Shown here piece by piece: positions 1 to 9,097 of a stretch of DNA of 25,451 nucleotides. Position 1 is the stretch's first letter; the number at the start of each line of letters is the position of its first letter. Both the position numbers and the translations under genes were made by a program. The notes below the pieces were generated by a model. That model ran no database searches. It had not been told where the DNA came from and saw only the letters and a list, made by a program, of their open reading frames with translations. Origin of the DNA: Thioalkalivibrio nitratireducens (GTDB taxonomy: Bacteria; Pseudomonadota; Gammaproteobacteria; Ectothiorhodospirales; Ectothiorhodospiraceae); assembly GCA_011390385.1 (NCBI GenBank), contig JAABSN010000030.1, forward strand, positions 1 through 25,451, written 5' to 3'.

Positions 1-60
1 TGCCTTCGGCGGCAGTTCCTCCATGCCGAGTTCGAACAGAAGGGGTTGCAGATCGTCCAT
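1..60 (-). CDS. glyS: Glycyl-tRNA synthetase beta subunit, N-terminal fragment
   Basis: Only the first 20 codons lie in the window; the gene continues past the left edge. The translation MDDLQPLLFELGMEELPPKA matches the start of bacterial GlyS, whose hallmark is a short strand followed by the acidic EELPPKA segment. The ATG at 60 is preceded by a weak GGA about 7 nt upstream. It follows glyQ on the same strand after a 56-nt gap, the usual glyQ-glyS order of the alpha2beta2 enzyme. The beta subunit supplies tRNA-binding and editing-like domains and works only together with the alpha subunit. The identification rests on the short N-terminal motif plus the adjacent glyQ. Confidence 0.9.
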   Translation of the reverse strand, partial: MDDLQPLLFELGMEELPPKA

Positions 61-116
61 CTTGGTTTCCAGGCTGGTTGCTGCTCGAGTGTGTCGCGGA
101 TCGGGGATCGCCAGGT

Positions 117-1031
117 TCAGGCGGCGTGTTGGTGCTTTTTCAGCATCGGGAAGCCGAGACGTTCGCGGCTAGCGTAATACGCGGCCGCGACTGCGCGCGC
201 GAGTTCCCGAACGCGCAGGATGTAGCGCTGGCGCTCGGTCACAGAGATCGCGCCGCGCGCATCGAGCAGGTTGAAGCTGTGCGAGGCCCGCAATACCTGC
301 TCATAAGCGGGGAGAGGCAGTCCGAGGCCGATCAGTCGATCACTCTCGGAGGCATGGATGTCGAAGGCCGCGAACAGGGCGTCCCGGTCGGCGTGCTCGA
401 AATTGTAGGTCGACTGCTCGACTTCGTTCTGATGATAAACATCGCCGTAGGTCACGACGGTGCCGTCGGGTGCCTCGGTCCAGATCAGGTCAAAGACGCT
501 CTCGACGCCCTGCAGGTACATCGCCAGGCGCTCCAGGCCATAGGTGATCTCGCCGGAAACGGGGCGGCAGTCGAGCCCGCCCACCTGTTGGAAGTAGGTG
601 AATTGGGTGACCTCCATGCCGTTCAGCCAGACTTCCCAGCCGAGGCCCCAGGCGCCCAGTGTCGGCGATTCCCAGTTGTCCTCGACGAAACGGATGTCGT
701 GGACCGTCGGGTCGAAACCGAGGTGGCGCAGTGAGCCGAGATACAGCTCCTGTATATCCGGCGGCGAAGGTTTCAACAGGACCTGGAACTGGTAGTAATG
801 CTGCAGGCGGTTGGGGTTTTCACCGTAGCGGCCGTCGGTCGGTCGGCGCGAGGGCTGTACGTAGGCAGTGCGCCATGGCTCCGGGCCGATGGAGCGGAGA
901 AAGGTGGCGGAATGGAACGTTCCTGCGCCCATCTCCATGTCGTAGGGCTGCAGCAGCACACAGCCCTGCCGCGCCCAGTAATCCTGCAGTTGCCGGATGA
1001 GATCCTGAAAGGTCAGCGAGGACTGTTTCAT
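117..1031 (-). CDS. glyQ: Glycyl-tRNA synthetase alpha subunit
   Basis: This is the cytoplasmic class II aminoacyl-tRNA synthetase alpha chain, which binds ATP and glycine and, with GlyS, charges tRNA(Gly). The 304-residue product matches E. coli GlyQ (303) along its whole length. Landmarks include [10 protein letters not shown] near residue 20, [58 protein letters not shown], the [13 protein letters not shown] block and the C-terminal [13 protein letters not shown] chose the ATG at 1031 ([11 protein letters not shown]) because it matches the family length; a TTG at 1049 would add six residues and has no better ribosome site. It heads a glyQ-glyS pair. A TATACT box 31 nt upstream is a plausible promoter element. 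Confidence 0.97.
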   Translation of the reverse strand: MKQSSLTFQDLIRQLQDYWARQGCVLLQPYDMEMGAGTFHSATFLRSIGPEPWRTAYVQPSRRPTDGRYGENPNRLQHYYQFQVLLKPSPPDIQELYLGSLRHLGFDPTVHDIRFVEDNWESPTLGAWGLGWEVWLNGMEVTQFTYFQQVGGLDCRPVSGEITYGLERLAMYLQGVESVFDLIWTEAPDGTVVTYGDVYHQNEVEQSTYNFEHADRDALFAAFDIHASESDRLIGLGLPLPAYEQVLRASHSFNLLDARGAISVTERQRYILRVRELARAVAAAYYASRERLGFPMLKKHQHAA

Positions 1032-1343
1032 GATGTGCCTGAATAGCAAGGAAAAGCCGGCAGTATATCCGCCGGCACCGGGTTGCGGCCACCGATGAAC
1101 GTGGAAAACTCGGCCGGTTCGCCTCTTTCAGACCATCCCGGGGCGGTGCGCCCCGCGTTCGGCGCCGGCATGATGTGGGCTCCGGCGGGGACAGGACGAG
1201 AGCCGTTGTCTACAATGCGCGTCGGGGGCGGGCTGTAGTACCTGAGCCGTTCCCGGTCGCCGTATTCCACGGTGATTTCCGGAGCCAGGTGCTGCCTGAG
1301 AAAATGGGAAACCGATGTCAACTGTTGAGCTGAACGCAGGACT
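1032..1343. other. Divergent intergenic region between glyQ and the CDF transporter gene
   Basis: These 312 bp separate two divergently transcribed genes. Apart from the TATACT box and the GCCGGC pair near 1056-1076, I see no RNA gene, repeat or convincing promoter. A minus-strand reading frame stays open from about 1366 to 1028 (112 codons, GTG start), but it overlaps both flanking gene starts and shows no family motif. Confidence 0.5.
1062..1067 (-). promoter_or_regulatory. Possible -10 box for glyQS
   Basis: On the minus strand the hexamer TATACT matches the sigma-70 -10 consensus at five of six positions and sits 31 nt before the glyQ ATG. No good -35 hexamer is found 16-18 bp upstream. 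The box is flanked by two GCCGGC palindromes (1056-1061 and 1071-1076), which could pair. Promoter assignment is inference. Confidence 0.3.
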
Positions 1344-2564
1344 GTGATTACCGATCCCGAGGGCACTCTGTTGCAATCGCGGGACCGGCGTTACCGGGCG
1401 ACGCGCTTTGCCACCATCGTCGGCGCGATGGTCAATTCCCTGCTGGCAGTGACCCAGATCGTCAGCGGCTGGTTGTTCCAGTCGCAGGCATTGATCGCGG
1501 ATGGCGTGCATACGCTGTCGGATCTGGTCAGCGATGGTGTCGTGCTGTTTGCCGCCGGCAAGGCCTCCGCATCTCCGGACCAGGACCACCCCTACGGGCA
1601 TGGCCGGATCGAAACCCTGGCGACAGTCGTGGTCGGAGTGCTTCTGGCGCTGGCCGCGCTGGGTATTGCCTGGGGCGCGAGTCAGCGTCTGCTCGCCTGG
1701 CAGACACTGACCGGTCCAGCGACGCCGGCATTGGCGTTCGCGTTACTGACGCTGGTGGCCAAGGAGGGCCTCTACCAGTACACCGTAAGGGTTGCGCGCA
1801 GGATCGAGTCGCCGCTGTTGCAGGCCAATGCCTGGCATCATCGCTCCGACGCGATTTCATCGCTGGTGGTGCTGATCGGTATCGGCGGGGCACTGGCCGG
1901 GTGGCCGTGGCTGGATCCGATGGCCGCCATCGTCGTTGCTGTCTTCATCCTGCACATGGCCTGGCGTCTCATTTTCAATAGTGCTGCCGAGCTCATCGAC
2001 ACCGCGTTGGAACCGCAACAGGTCGCGACGATTCACAAGGCCATCGTTGCCGTGCCGGGAGTCAAGAGCGCGCACATGCTGCGGACCCGAAAACTGGGCA
2101 ACGAGGCGGCCGCGGACGTGCACATCCAGGTGGCACCACGGATCTCGGTATCGGAGGGGCACCAGATTGCGGATGAGGTTTACCGGTCGGTCATGGCCAG
2201 CATGTCGACGTTGCGCGACGTGACAGTGCACGTGGATCCGGAAAATGACGAGGAACAGTTGCGTACGGTCGGTTTGCCGCTACGCCCGGAAGTCACGGAG
2301 CATATTCGGGCGGTGTGGGCGGACCAGCCGGAACTGGCGGCGATCGAGCAAGTGGGTCTTCACTACCTGTCCGGCAAGGTACACGTGACGGTCACGCTGC
2401 GCCTGGACGATGAGCCTGGCGGTGGGCAGCTGAACCAGCGTGCGGTCGATCTCTCAGAGTTGATTCACAGCGATCCCGGTCTGCAGGGTAAACTGGGAGA
2501 GGTCTCGATCCTGTATCGGGGGCGCACCAGAAATGTGCATCCCGCCGGCGAATCTGTTCGTTGA
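1344..2564 (+). CDS. Cation diffusion facilitator (CDF) family divalent metal exporter
   Basis: This is an inner-membrane cation/proton antiporter of the FieF/MMT1 branch of CDF proteins, 406 residues. The N-terminal half (about 20-210) has the six-helix pattern. The first metal-site half is IADGVHTLSD in helix 2 (His56, Asp60), followed by the conserved HPYGHGRIE loop at 82-90 and the second half AWHHRSD in helix 5 (His165, Asp169). The soluble ferredoxin-like domain (about 213-300) follows, with PGVKSAHMLRTRK resembling FieF. Unlike the roughly 300-residue FieF, about 100 further residues follow; they may form a second small domain. The GTG at 1344 is the first start after an in-frame stop at 1326 but has AGGA only 2 nt away. 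A TTG at 1371 has GAGGG at better spacing and could be the real start. The metal is not determinable here; the HxxxD/HxxxD site resembles zinc-type CDFs. Confidence 0.9.
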   Translation: MITDPEGTLLQSRDRRYRATRFATIVGAMVNSLLAVTQIVSGWLFQSQALIADGVHTLSDLVSDGVVLFAAGKASASPDQDHPYGHGRIETLATVVVGVLLALAALGIAWGASQRLLAWQTLTGPATPALAFALLTLVAKEGLYQYTVRVARRIESPLLQANAWHHRSDAISSLVVLIGIGGALAGWPWLDPMAAIVVAVFILHMAWRLIFNSAAELIDTALEPQQVATIHKAIVAVPGVKSAHMLRTRKLGNEAAADVHIQVAPRISVSEGHQIADEVYRSVMASMSTLRDVTVHVDPENDEEQLRTVGLPLRPEVTEHIRAVWADQPELAAIEQVGLHYLSGKVHVTVTLRLDDEPGGGQLNQRAVDLSELIHSDPGLQGKLGEVSILYRGRTRNVHPAGESVR

Positions 2565-2565
2565 T

Positions 2566-2598
2566 GGTGCATCCGCCGGTCATTTTCGGTGCAGTGCA
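2566..2598 (+). promoter_or_regulatory. Possible NtrC half-sites upstream of glnA
   Basis: Two GGTGCA hexamers, at 2566-2571 and 2588-2593, match the right half of the NtrC dyad (TGCACC-N5-GGTGCA). They lie about 75-105 bp upstream of the expected sigma-54 transcription start, a normal enhancer distance. The left half-sites are poor (TGTTCG for the first), so this is a weak call supported mainly by context. Confidence 0.3.
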
Positions 2599-2643
2599 GC
2601 AATCATGATGTCAGCATAGGCCGAAACATGTGCACGAGGATGC

Positions 2644-2659
2644 TGGCACAAACCCTGCT
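2644..2659 (+). promoter_or_regulatory. Sigma-54 (RpoN) promoter of glnA
   Basis: TGGCAC at 2644-2649 is followed after AAACC by CTGCT at 2655-2659. This matches the -24/-12 consensus TGGCACR-N4-TTGCW at all but one position, with the invariant GG (2645-2646) and GC (2657-2658) correctly spaced. Predicted transcription starts near 2670, giving a leader of about 74 nt before glnA. Nitrogen-controlled sigma-54 transcription is the known pattern for glnA in gammaproteobacteria, so sequence and context agree. Confidence 0.75.
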
Positions 2660-2743
2660 TATGAGCTCCATGTCGCCATTGTGCGTCCCACTGGGACTCA
2701 CGGGCCGTTCACACTCTGAAGCCAACACGAAAGGAGAAATTCC

Positions 2744-4153
2744 ATGTCTGCAGCCGACGTGCTGAATACCATCAAGGAAAAGGAAGTGAAGTTCATCGAC
2801 TTCCGTTTCACCGACAGCAAGGGGAAGGAACAGCATGTCACCGTACCCGCCCATGAAATCGAGGAGGGAACCTTCGAAGACGGCAAGATGTTCGATGGTT
2901 CCTCGATCTCGGGCTGGAAGGGAATCAACGAGTCGGACATGATCCTGATGCCGGATGCCGATTCAGCGGTGCTGGATCCGTTCTTCGAGGATCTGACCCT
3001 GAATCTGCGCTGCGATGTGGTCGAGCCCGCCACCATGCAGGGTTATGATCGCTGTCCGCGTTCGCTGGGCAAGCGTGCCGAGGCCTATCTGGCGTCCACC
3101 GGCATTGCCGACTCGGCGCTGTTCGGGCCGGAGAACGAATTCTTCGTTTTCGACGACGTCAAGTGGGGGACGGACCTCTCCGGGTCCTACTGCAAGGTCG
3201 ATTCCAGCGAGGCATCGTGGAACTCCGAGCGGGTCTACGAGGACGGCAACATCGGGCATCGTCCGACCGTGAAAGGCGGCTATTTCCCGGTACCGCCGGT
3301 CGATAGCCTGCACGACATCCGTTCGACCATGTGCGAAGTCATGACCGAGATGGGCCTGCACACCGAGGTGCACCATCACGAGGTGGCAACCGCTGGCCAG
3401 TGCGAGATCGGTGTCGGTGCGGCCACGCTCACGCGCAAGGCAGACGAGGTGCAGATTCTCAAGTACGTGATCCAGAACGTCGCCCACGCACACGGCAAGA
3501 CCGCGACCTTCATGCCCAAGCCCATCGTTGGTGACAACGGGTCGGGCATGCACGTGCACATGTCTCTTTCCAAGGGCGGCAGCAACCTGTTCAGCGGCGA
3601 TCTGTACGGTGGCCTGTCCGAGACGGCACTCTACTACATCGGCGGCATCATCAAGCACGCCCGCGCCCTCAACGCGTTTACCAACGCATCGACCAACAGC
3701 TACAAGCGTCTGGTCCCTGGTTTCGAGGCGCCGGTAATGCTGGCCTACTCGGCGCGGAACCGCTCTGCGTCGATCCGCATCCCGTTCGTGATGAGCCCGA
3801 AGGGCCGGCGCATCGAGGTCCGTTTCCCGGACTCGACCGCCAACCCCTACCTGGCATTCGCGGCGATGCTGATGGCCGGTATCGACGGCATCCAGAACAA
3901 GATCCACCCCGGGGATGCAATGGACAAGAACCTCTACGACCTGCCGCCGGAAGAGGAGAAGAACATTCCACAGGTGTGCCATGCGCTGGATCAGGCGCTG
4001 GAAGAGCTGGACAAGGATCGCGCGTTCCTGACCGCCGGTGGGGTATTCACCGACGACATGATCGACGCCTACATCGGCCTGAAGATGGAGGAGGTGACGC
4101 GCATGCGCATGACGACCCATCCCGCCGAGTTCGATATGTATTACAGCCTGTAG
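2744..4153 (+). CDS. glnA: Glutamine synthetase, type I (GSI-beta)
   Basis: This cytoplasmic dodecameric enzyme makes glutamine from glutamate, ammonia and ATP, the central step of ammonia assimilation. The product has 469 residues, the same length as E. coli GlnA. Visible motifs are [11 protein letters not shown] (Asp-50 loop region), the metal-binding [24 protein letters not shown], the ATP-site [49 protein letters not shown] and the adenylylation loop NLYDLPPEE. The tyrosine in that loop is codon 398, equal to the known Tyr397 of the mature enzyme, so control by GlnE adenylylation is expected. AAAGGAG lies 8 nt before the ATG. A sigma-54 promoter is upstream and a strong terminator follows, so the gene is probably monocistronic. 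No ntrBC genes adjoin. Confidence 0.99.
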   Translation: MSAADVLNTIKEKEVKFIDFRFTDSKGKEQHVTVPAHEIEEGTFEDGKMFDGSSISGWKGINESDMILMPDADSAVLDPFFEDLTLNLRCDVVEPATMQGYDRCPRSLGKRAEAYLASTGIADSALFGPENEFFVFDDVKWGTDLSGSYCKVDSSEASWNSERVYEDGNIGHRPTVKGGYFPVPPVDSLHDIRSTMCEVMTEMGLHTEVHHHEVATAGQCEIGVGAATLTRKADEVQILKYVIQNVAHAHGKTATFMPKPIVGDNGSGMHVHMSLSKGGSNLFSGDLYGGLSETALYYIGGIIKHARALNAFTNASTNSYKRLVPGFEAPVMLAYSARNRSASIRIPFVMSPKGRRIEVRFPDSTANPYLAFAAMLMAGIDGIQNKIHPGDAMDKNLYDLPPEEEKNIPQVCHALDQALEELDKDRAFLTAGGVFTDDMIDAYIGLKMEEVTRMRMTTHPAEFDMYYSL

Positions 4154-4195
4154 TCATGTAAGCCATCTGCGGCGCGGTTTGAGCCGCGACCATCA

Positions 4196-4234
4196 GGGCC
4201 GTGCCACGGAGCTTCCGCGGCACGGCCCTTTTTT
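4196..4234 (+). terminator. Rho-independent terminator of glnA
   Basis: A perfect 10-bp stem, GGGCCGTGCC (4196-4205) with GGCACGGCCC (4219-4228), is extended inside by CGGA/TCCG and followed by six T residues at 4229-4234. It lies 42 nt after the glnA stop. A smaller hairpin (CGCGG/CCGCG, 4173-4188) precedes it. Confidence 0.93.
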
Positions 4235-4254
4235 CATGCCTTCTGCCCGGACTG

Positions 4255-4385
4255 GCGTGCAAGTCGCCCGCAGGGTGCCGTGAGGCGCAGCTGAACCGCA
4301 CCCGGGCAATCCCCCGGCCTCCGGGCTTCGAGCGGTGCAATTCGCTGCGCTCATTGACACCCTACGCCTTTCACCGTCAGGGGTG
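4255..4385. repeat. REP/BIME-like palindromic element, copy 1
   Basis: The left arm (about 4270-4302) contains AGGGTGCCGTGAGGCGCAG and ends in CCGCACC. The right arm (about 4332-4367) is its imperfect reverse complement, with CGCTGCGCTCATTG and CACCCTACG. This is the pattern of REP-like palindromes common in gammaproteobacterial intergenic DNA. A GCGTGCAAG block flanks the left side and a CACCGTCAGGGGTG block the right. The unit could fold into a long imperfect hairpin with a loop of about 30 nt. Copy 2 begins 153 bp downstream. Confidence 0.75.
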
Positions 4386-4407
4386 GCCGCCGGTGCCATG
4401 GCAGTTA

Positions 4408-4560
4408 GCGTGCAAGAACCCGCGTAGGGTGCCGTGAGGCGCAGCCGAACCGCACCGTTACCACGCAGGCCCTGACCCCGAGCTCCCTCCCGGGCCTCCA
4501 ACGGTCCAATCCGCTGCGCCCATTGGCACCCTGTGCGTTGCACCATCGAGGGTGACGCAC
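4408..4560. repeat. REP/BIME-like palindromic element, copy 2
   Basis: This is a second tandem copy of the element at 4255-4385, in the same orientation. The flank GCGTGCAAG (4408-4416) and the left arm (4421-4456, TAGGGTGCCGTGAGGCGCAG) nearly repeat copy 1. The right arm (about 4501-4537) reads CCGCTGCGCCCATTGG and GCACCC, followed by CACCATCGAGGGTG. The arms differ from copy 1 at scattered positions, so this is not a very recent duplication. No REP-associated transposase gene is in the window. Confidence 0.75.
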
Positions 4561-4579
4561 GCCCCGGGCTTGGGGCCGC

Positions 4580-4606
4580 AAAAAAAAGGCCGCCCCAGGG
4601 GCGGCC
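4580..4606 (-). terminator. Rho-independent terminator of the cold-shock gene
   Basis: Read on the minus strand, a 9-bp perfect stem GGCCGCCCC/GGGGCGGCC (4606-4588) is followed by eight T residues (4587-4580). It lies 41 nt after the cold-shock stop codon. In the plus direction the hairpin has no T run. Confidence 0.93.
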
Positions 4607-4610
4607 GGAT

Positions 4611-4646
4611 CAACCCAGGGCAATGCCCTGGGTTGCGGGCATTGCC
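4611..4646 (-). other. Two overlapping, mutually exclusive hairpins directly after the cold-shock stop codon
   Basis: Structure A pairs 4637-4646 with 4619-4628 (10 bp, GGCAATGCCC and its complement, 8-nt loop) and begins one base after the stop codon. Structure B is a 12-bp perfect palindrome at 4611-4635 (CAACCCAGGGCA arms, one central base). They share 4619-4628, so only one can form at a time. Both leave the terminator at 4580-4606 free. Function is unknown; mRNA stabilisation or 3'-end processing is a guess. Confidence 0.7.
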
Positions 4647-4647
4647 T

Positions 4648-4851
4648 TCAGATCGCCTTGACCGCGCCGGCGGCCAGGCCCTTTGGGGTCTGCTGAATTT
4701 CGAAAGAGACCTTCTGACCTTCTGCCAGGGTCTTGAAACCGCTTCCATCGATTGCGGAGAAATGCACGAAGACATCCTTGCCGCCATCATCGGGAGTGAT
4801 GAACCCGAAACCCTTGCTCTCGTTGAACCACTTCACGACACCAGTATTCAC
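4648..4851 (-). CDS. Cold-shock protein, CspA family
   Basis: This is a small single-domain RNA/ssDNA-binding protein (67 residues) that acts as an RNA chaperone. It is a five-stranded OB-fold with both nucleic-acid motifs intact: RNP1 KGFGFI at 13-18 and RNP2 VFVHF at 27-31, plus the typical opening [14 protein letters not shown] and ending [10 protein letters not shown]. The GTG at 4851 is chosen because it gives the standard length and has GAGG 9 nt upstream. The frame stays open back to a GTG at 4968, but that extension does not resemble the family. A promoter at 4976-5005 gives a leader of about 118 nt, as is known for cold-regulated csp mRNAs. The gene stands alone with its own terminator. 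Which csp paralogue it is cannot be told. Confidence 0.95.
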   Translation of the reverse strand: MNTGVVKWFNESKGFGFITPDDGGKDVFVHFSAIDGSGFKTLAEGQKVSFEIQQTPKGLAAGAVKAI

Positions 4852-4969
4852 AACTATAAACCTCGTTACCAGAGAGAAACAAAAAGTGAGCGACTCGATG
4901 GCAACAGTCAACGGTGGCGGCTGAAAATCACGAAACGACCGGCACGATGCTGCTGAGCGAACCCTCACG
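4852..4969 (-). promoter_or_regulatory. Long 5' leader of the cold-shock mRNA
   Basis: The predicted transcription start near 4969 leaves about 118 nt before the GTG start. Long structured leaders are characteristic of cold-inducible csp genes, where they act as thermosensors. I did not find a recognisable cold-box sequence, so a thermosensing role is inference from length and context. Confidence 0.4.
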
Positions 4970-4975
4970 CGCCTG

Positions 4976-5005
4976 ACTATACGCCTCGCCCCGCAAGAAC
5001 GCCAA
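4976..5005 (-). promoter_or_regulatory. Sigma-70 promoter of the cold-shock gene
   Basis: On the minus strand, TTGGCG (5005-5000) and TATAGT (4981-4976) are separated by 18 bp. The -10 box matches five of six consensus positions and the -35 keeps the key TTG. Just upstream is the AT-rich palindrome ACAATTGT (5005-5012). Confidence 0.55.
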
Positions 5006-5012
5006 CAATTGT

Positions 5013-5197
5013 TTTCTTAAAGGGCGAGTGGGGCAGACACAGATACTTCATGGGCAGCCGGGTCAGTGAAGGAACGCCGCGCCTCTTTTGCGACGGGGAG
5101 TTGCGTCCGGGCTTCTCGTGGATTGATGCGTTGATGGTCCGTTGTTCACGCGGTGGCTCGGTGCCGCGTCCAGCAGCCGCCGGTATCATGGGTGTCG
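5013..5197. other. Region between the cold-shock promoter and tmcA
   Basis: This stretch is the divergent upstream region of the cold-shock gene and tmcA. I find no credible promoter with both hexamers for tmcA. Open frames here (for example 5050-5313 on the plus strand) are rich in Arg, Gly and Pro and have no family signature. Confidence 0.4.
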
Positions 5198-7179
5198 ATG
5201 ATCTCAGCACCTTTGCAAACCTCCTGCCCGCGCCGCCTGATCGCTTTGATGGACTCCCCGGTCGCGCGCGACCGGGCGGCGGCATGGATCCGTGGCGTCG
5301 CCGCCAGTCATGACATAGCCTGGATCGGCGCACGGATACCACCTGAGGTCGACGGAGTACATCCTGCGCAGGCAGGGCACTGGCTCGGCCGGGAACTGGA
5401 CGCGTTGGTGTTCGATACCGGTGCCGAGTTAAACGGTGACGCCCTGGCGATCGCGGCGGGCCTGGTGCGGGGGGGTGGCGTTTTTCTGCTCCTGTTGGGC
5501 TCACTCGTCCCGACGGCATTCACACAGCGCCTGCAACGGTTCCTCCAGGAGGACTTCGTGGAATGGTTGGGTTCGGACGCGGAGTTACCCATGCCCGGGA
5601 CCATTCGCCGGGTTGCCGAGCCGCGCCTGAATGCCGGTCAGGCGCGCATTTTTCACCAGTTGGCGGAGTGGCCGCACGAATGCGATCGGTCGCGTGTGGC
5701 GATCACCGCGCCACGTGGCAGAGGCAAGTCGACCCTTCTGGGTGCCCTGGTCAGTCACTGGCGGACCCGTGGCAATGTTCGATTGTTGGTCACGGCGCCG
5801 AACCCCGCAGCCATCTCGCCACTGCTGGAAGCGCCACTCCCGGCACCGGGTTCCGGACGCGGCTCCGGCCTGACGAACCTCTACGTGGCTCCGCAGGAAC
5901 TTCTGGCGCGGCGCCACGAGATTGATCTGCTGGTGGTCGACGAGTCCGCGGCGCTGCCGGTCCATCGCCTTCTGGCTTTGGCTGCGTTGGCGCCAAGGGC
6001 AATCTTTGCCACGACGACAGCGGGTTTCGAGGGTAGTGGCCGGGGTTTTCGCCTGCGGTTCCTCGAAGCCCTGCGGCAGCAGGATCACCGGTTGCGCGAG
6101 TTTACCCTGGAACGGCCGGTTCGGTGGCCCCAAGACGATCCTCTCGAGGACTGGATCACGCGTCTGTTTCTCCTGGACGCGGAGGCGCAGGCAACGGCGT
6201 CCGACGGAGTCCCGGCCGTGCAGATGCGCTGGCTTTCGGGCGAAGAACTCGCGCAGAGCGACCGTCTCCTTGCGGCGCTCGTCGGGCTCCTTTCGCATGC
6301 CCATTACCGGACCCGGCCATCGGACCTGCAGCGTTGGCTCGACGGCGACGGCGGTTTCATCGGGCTTCTTCGAACGGTTTCCGGCGGAGAAGTGTTGGGG
6401 GTGGTCCTTGCCCGCAGGGAACCGGGCCTCGATCACGCGCTGGCTCGCTCCGTCTGGTGTGGAGAGCGGCGGCCGCCGGGGCGTTTTCTGCCCTGTGTCC
6501 TGGCCGGGCACGGGTCTCGGGAAGCGGCTGGATGGTCAGCGCTGCGGGTAGCCCGGATCGCGGTGCATCCCCGATGGCAGCGGCGTGGGCTGGGGACCCG
6601 GATGCTCGAGGCCGTGCTGCGTGTGGCCCGGCGCAATGGTTTCACCCTGGTCGGCGCGAGCTTCGGGGCGCGACCCGACCTGGTGCGTTTCTGGAATTCC
6701 GCTGGATTCCGAACCCTGCGGGTAGGCTTCCGGCGCGAAACCACCAGTGGGCTGCATGCTGTCGTGGTCATGCGCAGCTTGAGTGTGGAAGCGGGCGCCG
6801 AACTGGATATGCTTGCGGGTCAGGCGGCCGCCGACTGGCCGATCTGGTGCCGGGGGCCGTTGCGTGAACTGGAGACGGATACGGCGGCGACGGTGCAACA
6901 AGGCTTTCCGCAGCCGTGCCCGTGTGCTCCGCAGCAGGACCTCGACTCGGTGCTCGCTTTCGCCCACAGCCAGCGGATCTTTGAACTGGCCCTGCCGGCG
7001 CTCCATCGTTGGTTATGCGCCGAAGCCGCACTTCTCGACCGTCTGTCCCCGCGTGAACGGCGACTGCTTGCAGCGGCCGTACTGGATCTGCGTGGCTGGT
7101 CCGAGCTGTGTGCGCTGGCGGGGGAATCGGGACGCGCCGGTGTGATTCGTGAGTTGCGCCGGATCGTGCGAGCAATCGC

Positions 7180-9093
<1,914 letters not shown>

Positions 9094-9097
9094 CGGG

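Noticed and set aside
1028..1366. 112-codon minus-strand frame between glyQ and the CDF gene
   Set aside because: It overlaps the starts of both flanking genes, has no clear ribosome site and no recognised motif. I could not exclude it completely.
2963..4120. 385-codon minus-strand frame antisense to glnA
   Set aside because: glnA is certain on the plus strand; the antisense frame has no ribosome site or motif.
4852..4968. N-terminal extension of the cold-shock protein from a GTG at 4968
   Set aside because: The frame is open, but the added 39 residues do not resemble CspA proteins, and a good GAGG precedes the GTG at 4851.
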